Positions 27,260 through 35,750 of a stretch of DNA of 64,000 nt are shown in pieces. The notes beneath the pieces were generated by a model. The model worked only from the letters and a program-made list of their open reading frames with translations. It was not told where the DNA came from and did no database searches. This stretch comes from Gracilimonas halophila (GTDB lineage: Bacteria > Bacteroidota > Rhodothermia > Balneolales > Balneolaceae). How positions within the stretch are numbered: position 1 is the stretch's first letter; every line of letters starts with the position of its first letter. A program made the translations under genes and the position numbers. The stretch is from positions 283,703 through 347,702 of the forward strand of contig NZ_JBHULI010000002.1 in NCBI RefSeq assembly GCF_042684365.1, written 5' to 3'.

Positions 27260-28106
27260 AGTTTTTAATAATACTTTCCGCCTGGCGACAATAACTTCCG
27301 CCAAACAAATTGGCATGAACGAGTATGGGGTATAAGTTGCAAAGGCTTATCCGTTCTTCAAAACCGGGCTCAACTGGAAATTGTTCATTATATCCGTTGT
27401 AGAAATCTGCGGAAAATCCACCAAAGAGCCGCGTCATTGCAAGGTCCATTTCCCGATGCCCGTAATAAACGGCAGGGTCATAGATACTTGCTACTCCTGA
27501 TTTGGTAAACATAAAGTTTCCACCCCACAGATCTCCGTGAAGCAAAGCCGGTTGCTCCTGTGGGAAAATAGAACCCAGATTTTTATAAAGGTGCTCTACA
27601 TCTCGAAATAGTGAGCGAGTCAATTTCCCGGACTCAACCCCCAATTTGATCTGCGGCTCTATGCGCTCAAGGGCAAAGAAATCAGGCCAGTTGGAATGAT
27701 TCGTATTTGATTGCTTCAGTTTCCCGATAAAATTATCATGATCAAGACCAAAGTAGGAGTTAGACGTACAATGAAGTTTGGCTAACTCAACACCAAATTT
27801 ATAAGAAGAGTCAGGCTTTCCTCCCCCTTCTTCTATCCATTCTAAAAGAAGATATTCATCAGATATGGCCAAGGCTCTGGGGATAACAAGGTTTGTATCA
27901 GATTTACGTAACAAATTCAGCCCTTTTGCTTCGGCTTTGAACATAGTTTCTTGAGGATTCTCATTCCACTTCAGAAAAGCAATATTTCCTGAATCAAAAG
28001 TAAGTTTATGGGCATGATTGATATCACCACCATGGACGGATTCTTTTGATACAATCTTGTCGTTGAGTTGGGATTCTAAAGTGGTCTGAATGTTCTCAGA
28101 AAGCAT
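27252..28106 (-). CDS. Fructosamine/ribulosamine kinase family protein
   Basis: A 284-residue kinase of the FN3K family, related to aminoglycoside phosphotransferases. Visible features are VHGGDINHAHKLTFDSG, the ATP-site Lys in AFLKWNENPQETMFKAEA, the catalytic loop ALLHGDLWGGNFMF, and the metal Asp in SIYDPAVYYGHREMDLAM. These enzymes phosphorylate ketoamines on proteins so that they fall apart, removing glycation. It sits 5 bp after a low-molecular-weight phosphatase, a pairing seen in other bacteria, where the phosphatase can act on ribulosamine 5-phosphates. Together they look like a deglycation pair; this is established for the families and inferred here. Confidence 0.9.
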   Translation of the reverse strand: MLSENIQTTLESQLNDKIVSKESVHGGDINHAHKLTFDSGNIAFLKWNENPQETMFKAEAKGLNLLRKSDTNLVIPRALAISDEYLLLEWIEEGGGKPDSSYKFGVELAKLHCTSNSYFGLDHDNFIGKLKQSNTNHSNWPDFFALERIEPQIKLGVESGKLTRSLFRDVEHLYKNLGSIFPQEQPALLHGDLWGGNFMFTKSGVASIYDPAVYYGHREMDLAMTRLFGGFSADFYNGYNEQFPVEPGFEERISLCNLYPILVHANLFGGSYCRQAESIIKNYV

Positions 28107-28111
28107 AATTA

Positions 28112-28624
28112 TTACTTAATAAAAGAATTCAATTCGTTGAGAAGCGCTTGTGTACTTCGGTCCAGAACGCGGAAAACATTCTCAAACCCTTCCTGACCTC
28201 CATAATATGGATCGGGAACCTCCCCATTACCGGGTTCGGGATCAAACTCGCGCATCATTTTAATTTTTTCGGAGAACTTATTTTTTCGGTCTAACTCTTT
28301 GATATTTGATAAGTTCTCAGAATCCATAGCCAGAATCAGGTCAAACTCCTCAAGGTCAGCATACTCAAATTTTCGGGCTTTTGAAGGCAGGTGTACACCA
28401 TGTTTATTAGCTGTAGCCTGACTTTTACTGTTGGCTGATTCACCCACATGATAAGCGGCCGTTCCCGCAGAGTCTATGTAGAAATAATTATCGAGTCCTT
28501 TTTGGTTAACCTTATGGATAAAAAGACCTTCTGCGGTTGGGCTTCGGCAAATATTTCCAAGGCATACAAATACAAGCTTATAAGGGTCTTCTTTACTGAT
28601 AGGTCTTAAATATGAGTTGCTCAC
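28112..28624 (-). CDS. Low-molecular-weight protein-tyrosine-phosphatase family protein
   Basis: A 170-residue phosphatase with the P-loop CLGNICRS at residues 21-28 (Cys21 nucleophile, Arg27) and the acid Asp in EVPDPYYGG near residue 135. Start is GTG at 28624. It leads the operon with the FN3K-type kinase (5-bp gap) and the BtuF-like gene. The context favours a sugar-amine phosphate substrate as well as, or instead of, phosphotyrosine. No promoter could be chosen in the 188-bp gap to ileS, which is read divergently. Confidence 0.92.
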   Translation of the reverse strand: MSNSYLRPISKEDPYKLVFVCLGNICRSPTAEGLFIHKVNQKGLDNYFYIDSAGTAAYHVGESANSKSQATANKHGVHLPSKARKFEYADLEEFDLILAMDSENLSNIKELDRKNKFSEKIKMMREFDPEPGNGEVPDPYYGGQEGFENVFRVLDRSTQALLNELNSFIK

Positions 28625-28744
28625 GTTTTAAAAGATGTTTAGAGATGATGATTGGCAATTTTATGGATCATTTCAATTTTAATGGAACACTGATAGTATA
28701 ACGACTGAGCCTTAGCGTCAAGTTCCAGATTTTTTGGTTGAAGG

Positions 28745-28779
28745 TTGTACATGCTTTTCCCTGATATTTTGTATATTTG
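28745..28779 (+). promoter_or_regulatory. Possible Bacteroidetes-type promoter for ileS
   Basis: TATATTTG (28772-28779) fits TAnnTTTG exactly and lies 33 bases before the ileS ATG. The nearest upstream TTG (28745-28747) is 24 bases away, longer than the favoured 19-20. It is supported by position only. No T-box leader is seen. Confidence 0.4.
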
Positions 28780-28812
28780 AGGCTTAAAACTATTCGCGGA
28801 ACTAAGTTTTTT

Positions 28813-31800
28813 ATGACAAAAAAATTCGAAGAGATTAAGCAAGTAAGTTTTCCGAAATCAGAAGTCGAAATTCTGAATTGGTGGAAGGAGCACAAGATTT
28901 TTGATAAAAGTCTCAAAACCCGTGAGGATGGGATTCCTTTTACTTTTTATGAAGGCCCACCTACTGCTAACGGTAAGCCGGGTATCCACCATGTGATGGC
29001 CAGAACGGTTAAGGATATGTTCTGCCGATATAAGACGCTCAAAGGTTTCAAAGTAGAGAGAAAAGCAGGTTGGGACACGCACGGACTTCCGGTAGAAATT
29101 GAAGTTGAAAAAGCGTTAGGGCTCGAAGGTCGTGAGCAAGTTGAAGAGTATGGTATAGAAAAATATAATGCTGCATGCCGTAAGAGTGTACTTAAATATA
29201 AGGATCTGTGGGATGAACTCACCTCTCGCATGGGTTACTGGGTAGATCAGGACGACCCTTATGTTACATTTGAGAATAACTATATAGAATCAGTCTGGTG
29301 GGCTTTTAATAAGCTTTACAATAAAGGCTTGGTGTATAAAGGATACAAGATCCAATGGTATTCCCCGGGTAGCGGAACGGTTCTTTCTTCCCATGAAGTG
29401 AGCTTGGGTTATAAGGAAACTCAGGACCCTTCCATCTATTTTAAATTTAAAGTTGATGGAGAAGAAAATACCTACTTCCTGGCCTGGACAACCACACCAT
29501 GGACAGTAGTTTCGAATATGGCCATTGCCGTAAATCCAAATCTGGACTATGTGAAAGTTGCTCATTTCGATGAGACCTTTATCATGGTCAAAGATTGTGT
29601 AGAAGATGTGCTTGGCGAGGACTATATCATTGAAGAAGAGATGAAAGGTTCGCAGCTGCTTCACAGAACCTACGAACCGATCTTTGACTACGCTCTTAAA
29701 GAATTTGACAAAACCGAAGCCTGGAAAGTGATCCCGGCTGATTATGTGACCACAGAAGACGGAACCGGGGTGGTTCATACTGCACCGGCTTTTGGTGCCG
29801 ATGACTACGAATCATGCCAGAAAGCCGGGATTCCAATGTTTAACCCGATAGATCGGGACGGAAAGTTTACAGACAAGGCCCCGGATTTTGAAGGACAGTG
29901 GTTTAAGGAGGCCGACAAAGAAATTTCAAAAGCTATCAAGGAGAAGAACCGCATGTATAAGCATGAGACTATGGTTCACAACTATCCTTTTGACTGGCGT
30001 AAAGGCACTCCGCTTATGTCTTACCCTGTAGAGTCCTGGTTTATTGAAACCACCAAGATGAAAGATCGAATGGTGGAGTTGAATAAGAAAATTAACTGGA
30101 AGCCGGAAAGTACCGGTTCAGGTCGTTTTGGAACATGGCTCGAGAATAACGTGGATTGGGCCGTATCCCGTCAGCGTTATTGGGGAACACCGATCCCGAT
30201 TTGGGTAAGTGATAAAGACCCTGAGTATGTGGAATGTATCGGAAGTATGGATAAGCTTCGCGAAAAAGCCGGACTGGATGAAGATGCTGAGATCGATCTC
30301 CATCGCCCGTTCATAGATGATATCACATGGGAAGCGCCTGATGGCGGAACTATGCGCCGTATTCCGGATTTGCTCGATGTTTGGTTTGATTCCGGAGCGA
30401 TGCCTTTCGCTCAGTGGCACTATCCGTATGATAATGATCATGATTTCCAGGTGAACTATCCGGCAGATTTTATAGCTGAGGGAGTGGATCAGACCCGTGG
30501 ATGGTTTTATACCTTACATGCCTTAGGTACCATGTTGTTCAATGAAGAAGCCTATAAGAATGTAGTTTCCAACGGGCTTGTACTTGATGAGAACGGCGAG
30601 AAAATGAGTAAATCAAAAGGAAACACGGTAGATCCTTTTGAGGTGATACAGGAGTTCGGAGCCGATACCGTTCGCTGGTATATGATGAGTAATTCCTCGC
30701 CATGGGAAAACCTGAAATTCAGTATAGACGGACTCAAAGAAGTCCAGCGTAAGTTTTTTAACACCATTGTTAACACTTACTCTTTCTTCGCCATGTATGC
30801 GAATATTGATGGATTCAACTTCTCAGGAACAGCGATACCGATCGCAGATCGTCCGGAAATTGATAAGTGGGTGATCTCACGCCTCAACAGTACCGTAAAA
30901 GTTGTGGAAGAATATCTTGAAGATTATGAGCCAACTAAAGCTGCCCGTGAGTTGGAAAACTTTGTAGAGGAATTAAGTAACTGGTACGTTCGTCGAAATC
31001 GTCGCCGTTTCTGGAAAGAAGGAAATACACTTGATAAGACAGCTGCATACCAAACCTTGTATGAATGCCTGAGTAATCTTAGTAAAATGATCAGTCCGAT
31101 CGCTCCGTTTATTGGCGAATGGCTGTATCAAAAACTAAATTCTGTGACCCAGCAAGAAGAAGAGTCTGTTCATTTGGCATTCTTTCCAACGGTAGAGGAG
31201 ACGGCCATAAACAAAGCGCTTGAGCATAAGATGGAAATGGCGCGGCTTATCTCCTATATTGTATTGCGAGTTCGTAACCAGATAGAGATGAACGTTCGTC
31301 AGCCCTTAGGGAGAATCATTCTTCCTATAAAAGATGAAAGTGAACGACAGGCTATTGAGTCGGTTCGGGATATCATTTTGGAAGAAGTGAATGTTAAGGA
31401 CATTCAGTTTGTGGATGATGATTCAGGAATCGTGGAGAAATCAGCGAAGCCAAACTATCCGGTATTAGGTAAACGATTAGGCCCAAAGATGAAAGCTGTT
31501 GCAGCAAAAGTAGCTAAGCTCAGCACCGAAGAGATCACTCAGTTTGAGAAAAATGGATGGATCGATCTCGATGTAGAAGATGAAACTATTCGTATCGATT
31601 CTGAGGGACTCGAAATAGTTCGTACCGGGCTGGAAGGCTGGACGGTTGAAACTGAAAAAGGACTCAGTGTTGCAGTGGATACTGCTTTAAGTGAAGATCT
31701 GATTCAGGAAGGAATTGCCCGGGAATTTGTAAATCGTGTGCAAAATATGAGAAAGGAAGCTAACTTTGAAGTAACCGACCGTATTGCTATCGGCTTCACA

Positions 31801-31971
31801 GGGTCTGATGCAATTAAGGAAGCTGTTGTTTCCATGAGTGATTATATTAAGAAGGAAACACTGGCAGAAGAAATTCAAATTACGGAGTTGGAAGTTTCCG
31901 ACTTTACTAAGAAATGGGAAATTAGTGATGAAGAGTGCACTATCTCCATCCGAAGAAATATTAATTCATAA
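28813..31971 (+). CDS. ileS: Isoleucine--tRNA ligase
   Basis: A 1052-residue class I synthetase that charges tRNA-Ile. The HIGH-type motif is PGIHHVMA (in TANGKPGIHHVM), the KMSKS motif is exact in GEKMSKSKGNTVDPFEV, and the editing domain contains TTPWTVVSNMAIAVN and GTGVVHTAPAFGADD. The C-terminal region is the long eukaryote-like type (anticodon-binding and extension), and no zinc-finger Cys set is seen at the end. This long form is linked in other bacteria to natural mupirocin resistance. The ATG at 28813 is chosen because it begins the usual MTKKFEEIKQ start; a longer frame adds 12 residues. The DksA-like and lspA genes follow at short spacing. Confidence 0.97.
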   Translation: MTKKFEEIKQVSFPKSEVEILNWWKEHKIFDKSLKTREDGIPFTFYEGPPTANGKPGIHHVMARTVKDMFCRYKTLKGFKVERKAGWDTHGLPVEIEVEKALGLEGREQVEEYGIEKYNAACRKSVLKYKDLWDELTSRMGYWVDQDDPYVTFENNYIESVWWAFNKLYNKGLVYKGYKIQWYSPGSGTVLSSHEVSLGYKETQDPSIYFKFKVDGEENTYFLAWTTTPWTVVSNMAIAVNPNLDYVKVAHFDETFIMVKDCVEDVLGEDYIIEEEMKGSQLLHRTYEPIFDYALKEFDKTEAWKVIPADYVTTEDGTGVVHTAPAFGADDYESCQKAGIPMFNPIDRDGKFTDKAPDFEGQWFKEADKEISKAIKEKNRMYKHETMVHNYPFDWRKGTPLMSYPVESWFIETTKMKDRMVELNKKINWKPESTGSGRFGTWLENNVDWAVSRQRYWGTPIPIWVSDKDPEYVECIGSMDKLREKAGLDEDAEIDLHRPFIDDITWEAPDGGTMRRIPDLLDVWFDSGAMPFAQWHYPYDNDHDFQVNYPADFIAEGVDQTRGWFYTLHALGTMLFNEEAYKNVVSNGLVLDENGEKMSKSKGNTVDPFEVIQEFGADTVRWYMMSNSSPWENLKFSIDGLKEVQRKFFNTIVNTYSFFAMYANIDGFNFSGTAIPIADRPEIDKWVISRLNSTVKVVEEYLEDYEPTKAARELENFVEELSNWYVRRNRRRFWKEGNTLDKTAAYQTLYECLSNLSKMISPIAPFIGEWLYQKLNSVTQQEEESVHLAFFPTVEETAINKALEHKMEMARLISYIVLRVRNQIEMNVRQPLGRIILPIKDESERQAIESVRDIILEEVNVKDIQFVDDDSGIVEKSAKPNYPVLGKRLGPKMKAVAAKVAKLSTEEITQFEKNGWIDLDVEDETIRIDSEGLEIVRTGLEGWTVETEKGLSVAVDTALSEDLIQEGIAREFVNRVQNMRKEANFEVTDRIAIGFTGSDAIKEAVVSMSDYIKKETLAEEIQITELEVSDFTKKWEISDEECTISIRRNINS

Positions 31972-31981
31972 CTAAGCAGCT

Positions 31982-32383
31982 ATGTCTACTGAAGAATCAA
32001 AAAAGGACGAAAGAGTATCTCCATATACTGATGAAGAATTGGAATATTTCCGCGACATAATCATCAAAAAGATGGAAGAAGCAGAAGAAGAAGTAAATGC
32101 TTTACAACGTACGCTGCGTGAAAGTATGGAAAATGCTTCGAATGAATCTGCTTATTCTTATCACATGGCGGATGCCGGTACTGATGCTCAGGAGCGCGAA
32201 AAAACCTATATGCTTTTTAACCGAACCAAGAAGTTCGTGAAGTATCTGGATGATGCCCTCAAGCGTATTGATAACAAAACCTATGGCGTTTGCAAAGTAA
32301 CAGGAAAAAAGATCGCTAAAGGTCGATTGGAAGCTGTGCCACATACGCAGTTAAGCATTGATGCCAAACTAAAACGCAGGTAA
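31982..32383 (+). CDS. TraR/DksA-family protein with a degenerate zinc finger
   Basis: A 133-residue protein with an acidic N-terminus, a long coiled-coil helix pair (about 15-95), and a C-terminal DksA-like finger. The finger reads YGVCKVTGKKIAKGRLEAVP and keeps only one Cys; the second, third and fourth are replaced by Thr-Gly, Ile and other residues. Such single-Cys members are common in Bacteroidota. DksA proteins bind the secondary channel of RNA polymerase; the coiled-coil tip here (YHMADAGTDAQ) resembles the acidic tip needed for that. It lies 10 bp after ileS and 9 bp before lspA, a familiar gene order. Confidence 0.9.
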   Translation: MSTEESKKDERVSPYTDEELEYFRDIIIKKMEEAEEEVNALQRTLRESMENASNESAYSYHMADAGTDAQEREKTYMLFNRTKKFVKYLDDALKRIDNKTYGVCKVTGKKIAKGRLEAVPHTQLSIDAKLKRR

Positions 32384-32392
32384 CTCCACGCT

Positions 32393-32974
32393 TTGAACAA
32401 ACAAAAGCTGACGGCCATTTTTGTGCCTGCATTTATTGTGCTGGCTTTAGACCAGCTCACAAAGTGGCTTATCCGAACTTCGCCTGAGTTGCAAAATAAA
32501 GTCCTAATAGAAGGGTGGTTGCAATTTTACTATACCAAAAATCCGGGTATGGCACTGGGGATCGATGTGTTTTCTACCCCTGTGATAAGCGTTATCGCCA
32601 TTTTGGCGGTATCTGGGATTTTATTCTATATCATCAAAAATATTGAGGAAGCTACCATAGGGTACTTATTCTGTATGGGGCTGATCATTGGCGGAGCATT
32701 CGGAAATATTTCTGATCGCCTTTTTATGGGTTTGATCATGGACTATGGCGGGGTGTTGGAAGGTCATGTAGTCGACTTCATTTATTTTTCTCTTCAAATT
32801 GGAGACTGGACGGTCTTTCCTTATATCTTTAACGTGGCCGATGTTGCTATTTCCTGCTCTATTATCTTTATCCTGATCTTTAATCGCAGGTTTTTTATTA
32901 CGCAGAATGGGGAATCAGAAACAGAAGAATCCGTAACGGAATCTGAAGTAAAGACTGATAGTACTTTGAATTAG
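32393..32974 (+). CDS. lspA: Lipoprotein signal peptidase (signal peptidase II)
   Basis: A 193-residue inner-membrane aspartyl protease that cuts lipoprotein signal peptides before the lipidated Cys. Four hydrophobic helices are present. Conserved blocks are DQLTKW (20-25), TKNPGMALGI (48-57), GGAFGNISDR (100-109), and the catalytic Asp pair in HVVDFI (Asp128) and FNVADVAIS (Asp150). The start is TTG at 32393; no ATG precedes the first helix. The tail of about 25 residues is acidic and not conserved. It converges with ribBA, with 23 bp between stops. The many lipoproteins in this window are its likely substrates. Confidence 0.95.
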   Translation: MNKQKLTAIFVPAFIVLALDQLTKWLIRTSPELQNKVLIEGWLQFYYTKNPGMALGIDVFSTPVISVIAILAVSGILFYIIKNIEEATIGYLFCMGLIIGGAFGNISDRLFMGLIMDYGGVLEGHVVDFIYFSLQIGDWTVFPYIFNVADVAISCSIIFILIFNRRFFITQNGESETEESVTESEVKTDSTLN

Positions 32975-32997
32975 GAATAGTAGTTAGTACAAACAAA

Positions 32998-34188
32998 CTA
33001 ACTATTCTCTTCTCCCTCAAACGGATACTTTTGCGTAGAAAAGTCGAAGTTATGATCAATAGGTACCTGATCTACGATCTCCAGCCCAAAACTTTTGATC
33101 CCGATTCTCTTGACAGGGTTATTCGTCATCAGCTTTAGCTTGCGGATGCCAAGTGATCGCAGGATCTGGGCGCCAACTCCATAATCCCGGGTATCCCCTC
33201 GGGGACTTATATCTTCTTCATTCTCAGAAACTTTCCCCTGTTGTAAGGCTTTCAGGGTTTTAAGCTGGTTTACCAAAACCGAACCACGCTGATTTCGGTT
33301 CATATACAGAACCACACCTTTTCCTTCCCGCTCTACCTGAAGCATAGCCTGATGAAGCTGTTCACTGGTGTCTTTATTGCGGGCCCCAAAAATATCTCCG
33401 ATCAGGTCGGATGAATGAACGCGGGTAAGTACCGGTTCCTCTTTGGTCCAACTGCCTTTTGTAAGGGCAAGATGAATATCGCCGGTCAGTTTTTCTTTGA
33501 AGGCTCGAAGGCTGAAATCACCATACATGGTTGGAAGGTTAACATCCATCACTTCTTCAACGAGTGTCTCATTTTCATTCCGGTAAGCGATGAGATCCTT
33601 GATAGTGATGATCTTCATCTCAAACTCTTCCGCCATCTTGATGAGCTCGGGGACGCGGGCCATTTCACCGTCTTCTTTCATGATCTCACAAATGATTCCC
33701 ACCGGCTTTAGCCCGGCAAGGCGTGCAAGATCAATGGCAGCTTCAGTATGCCCGGCGCGGCGAAGAACGCCGCCTTCTACAGCCAACAGTGGAAATACGT
33801 GACCAGGACGCCGGAAGTCAACGGGTTTGGAATCGTCACTGGCTAGTTCACGAATGGTGTTGGCACGATCCTGCGCAGAAATCCCGGTAGTGGTTTGACG
33901 CTTATGATCGATCGAAATGGTGAAATTGGCTTCATCCGGATCAGCTCCTTCCTGCACCATATGCCGGAGTTTAAGCTTGTCGGCTTTTTCCTTTGTTATA
34001 GGAGCGCAAACGAGTCCGCGACCATGTGTCACCATAAGGTTGATGGCATCTTTGGAAACCATCTCGGCCGCCATCAGGAAATCTCCTTCATTTTCCCGGT
34101 CTTCATCGTCAACCACAATAACCATTTTACCATGTTTGATATCTTCAATGGCCTCGGTAATGGTATTGAAGTGGAAATCCTGACTCAT
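32998..34188 (-). CDS. ribBA: Bifunctional DHBP synthase / GTP cyclohydrolase II
   Basis: A 396-residue fusion that makes both precursors of riboflavin. The N-terminal RibB half has VVDDEDRENEGDFLMAAE (metal-binding acids) and RRAGHTEAAIDLARLAG. The C-terminal RibA half has HSSDLIGDIFGA and the zinc/catalytic region around GKGVVLYMNRNQRGS. The RibA zinc site normally has three Cys (CLTGD..GSRRCDCG). Here the aligned stretch is SSDLIGDIFGARNKDTSEQL, which lacks those Cys, so the cyclohydrolase half may be inactive or metal-free. It is read from the yajC direction, 47 bp after yajC; no FMN riboswitch is seen in that gap. Confidence 0.92.
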   Translation of the reverse strand: MSQDFHFNTITEAIEDIKHGKMVIVVDDEDRENEGDFLMAAEMVSKDAINLMVTHGRGLVCAPITKEKADKLKLRHMVQEGADPDEANFTISIDHKRQTTTGISAQDRANTIRELASDDSKPVDFRRPGHVFPLLAVEGGVLRRAGHTEAAIDLARLAGLKPVGIICEIMKEDGEMARVPELIKMAEEFEMKIITIKDLIAYRNENETLVEEVMDVNLPTMYGDFSLRAFKEKLTGDIHLALTKGSWTKEEPVLTRVHSSDLIGDIFGARNKDTSEQLHQAMLQVEREGKGVVLYMNRNQRGSVLVNQLKTLKALQQGKVSENEEDISPRGDTRDYGVGAQILRSLGIRKLKLMTNNPVKRIGIKSFGLEIVDQVPIDHNFDFSTQKYPFEGEENS

Positions 34189-34235
34189 AGCTTTACTTCA
34201 CTTTGCGCTGCAGAATATCAGAGCAGCTTTATAAA

Positions 34236-34553
34236 TTATTTATCCTTTTTATTAGGATTTACATCGGTGATAGCAGACTTTAACATGCGTATCTTGGTGC
34301 CACTGTCTACGTCAACCAAAACTTCCGTTTCTTCGATCTTGTCAAGAATACCGATGATTCCGGATGAAGTAACGATCTTATCCCCTTTTTTCATATCAGA
34401 GACCATTTGCTGGATCTCTTTTTGCCGCTTACTCTGCGGACGGATTATAAAGAGATAGAATACAAGGAAGATCGCTCCAAGAAAAACAAGGTTGATAATT
34501 CCGGCGCTTTCGTCACCGGGAGCTCCCATAAAAAATAGAGGTAGAAATTGCAT
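34236..34553 (-). CDS. yajC: Preprotein translocase subunit YajC
   Basis: A 105-residue membrane protein with one helix (about 22-40, LVFLGAIFLVFYLFIIRPQS), followed by the family signature RPQSKRQKEIQQMVSDMKKGD and a small soluble domain with VTSSGIIGILDKIE. YajC joins SecDF at the Sec translocon. secD and secF are not adjacent. It is upstream of ribBA on the same strand. Confidence 0.94.
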   Translation of the reverse strand: MQFLPLFFMGAPGDESAGIINLVFLGAIFLVFYLFIIRPQSKRQKEIQQMVSDMKKGDKIVTSSGIIGILDKIEETEVLVDVDSGTKIRMLKSAITDVNPNKKDK

Positions 34554-34689
34554 AAGTATTAATTAGTGTGCGATTATGTTTTTGCGGGCAAAAGATACGA
34601 ATTCCTGCATTGAAAGACGATGGTGGATTTGTGAATAGAAAATCAGGTATAGTGCCATAGCCAAATTACGTTCCTCTCTCTGGATTGCA

Positions 34690-34815
34690 GCAAAGCTGAT
34701 TCCTGTCTCTCTCCAAAGAGAGACAAGTTCTTGCCAAAGCCCCGTACTTGTGTCCCTTTGGAGGGACAGGAAGAATGAGCTTGCTCATTACTTCCGGGGA
34801 GGACAGTCAGGAATG
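34690..34815. repeat. Hairpin-rich intergenic element between yajC and usp genes
   Basis: Two back-to-back palindromes lie in this gap: TGTCTCTCTCC with AAGAGAGACA near 34705-34728, and TGTCCCTTTGGAGGGACA near 34752-34770. The short hairpin GAGCTTGCTC follows. The style (short GC-balanced hairpins built on CTCCAAAGAG-like cores) resembles the CCCTTGAGGG elements at 43864 and 48327. The rest of the 284-bp gap shows nothing I can name. Confidence 0.55.
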
Positions 34816-34837
34816 ACACTCAAAAGTAAATCCCGGC

Positions 34838-35740
34838 CTAACTAAACAAAGACTTTAGGAATTTCTGATGCTTCTCTTTGTTTTTCTGTATTAAAAGTGG
34901 AATCCCAAAGGCATAATCTACCATCTTATCAGTGAAATCATGGCTTACAAAAGTGTTCATCATTTTGGACTTGGATGATACGATAATAAGGTCAGTTTGA
35001 TCGACCATTGCCTGATTATAGACAACATCTGCTACCCGCTCTTTCTTTTGCAATGAGAGTACATAATTGATCCCATCTTCAAGGCCGGGTTGCTTTTTAA
35101 ATTCCTCTAATTTCTTTTTCACCTTTTGGTCCACTTCCTTTTTATCCTTTTCAGAAAGGGTATAAGGGAAAAACTGGGCTCGATATCTATAGATGTGTTG
35201 ACCGGTAACAGTCCCTCCATCGGACAATTCTTTAGCCGTTTTGATCGCTCTACCCGATTGCTCAGAAAAGTCGACAGGGGCAAGAATATTCTTCATACTG
35301 TAACGACTGTTCTCGGGAACAAGAAGAACAGAATTAGCCACATATTTGAGAATTCTTTTTGGGGTGATACCTTCTCCGGTATATCCAACCTTCTTACCCA
35401 TTAATAAGAGATCGGGTTCAATAGAGTTTACTACATCAATGATCTGATCGGTAGGTTTCCCGGTTTTGATCATGATCCTGATTTCTATGGAATCATCATC
35501 GAAGTGGCCACTGACTTTATCATTCAGCTCATTACGGATGAGATCGAGAAATTCATCTTCGGATTCAATTTCCGGAAATTGTTCTGCTAACTCTAAAGCC
35601 GTAGGTCCCGATTCAACCGTGTGAAAGAAAGTGATGGTTTTAGGTTTTACGACGGAGGTTAAAAATGCAGTGTATCCGATAAGGATATCGTCCATGTTGG
35701 ACAAGTCGAGACATGCTAACCAATGTTTTGAATCTATCAT
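34838..35740 (-). CDS. Universal stress protein, tandem UspA domains
   Basis: A 300-residue protein with two Usp modules (about 1-140 and 145-290). The first holds DLLLMGKKVGYTGEGITPKR and KYVANSVLLVPE, a variant of the ATP-loop G-2x-G-9x-G(S/T). The second starts at NILAPVDFSEQSGRAIKTA and has VDQTDLIIVSSKS. Tandem Usp proteins are usually stress-induced; this one follows a BCCT transporter by 10 bp on the same strand, and Usp partners of osmolyte carriers are known. A regulatory role for that carrier is a reasonable inference. Confidence 0.88.
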   Translation of the reverse strand: MIDSKHWLACLDLSNMDDILIGYTAFLTSVVKPKTITFFHTVESGPTALELAEQFPEIESEDEFLDLIRNELNDKVSGHFDDDSIEIRIMIKTGKPTDQIIDVVNSIEPDLLLMGKKVGYTGEGITPKRILKYVANSVLLVPENSRYSMKNILAPVDFSEQSGRAIKTAKELSDGGTVTGQHIYRYRAQFFPYTLSEKDKKEVDQKVKKKLEEFKKQPGLEDGINYVLSLQKKERVADVVYNQAMVDQTDLIIVSSKSKMMNTFVSHDFTDKMVDYAFGIPLLIQKNKEKHQKFLKSLFS

Positions 35741-35750
35741 TTTTATACCT

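Noticed and set aside
32976..33006. Hairpin between lspA and ribBA as a terminator
   Set aside because: The stem is broken by two bases and no T run follows on either strand.
33895..34458. 187-codon frame opposite ribBA and yajC
   Set aside because: It crosses two real genes and their gap on the other strand, with no domain-like sequence.
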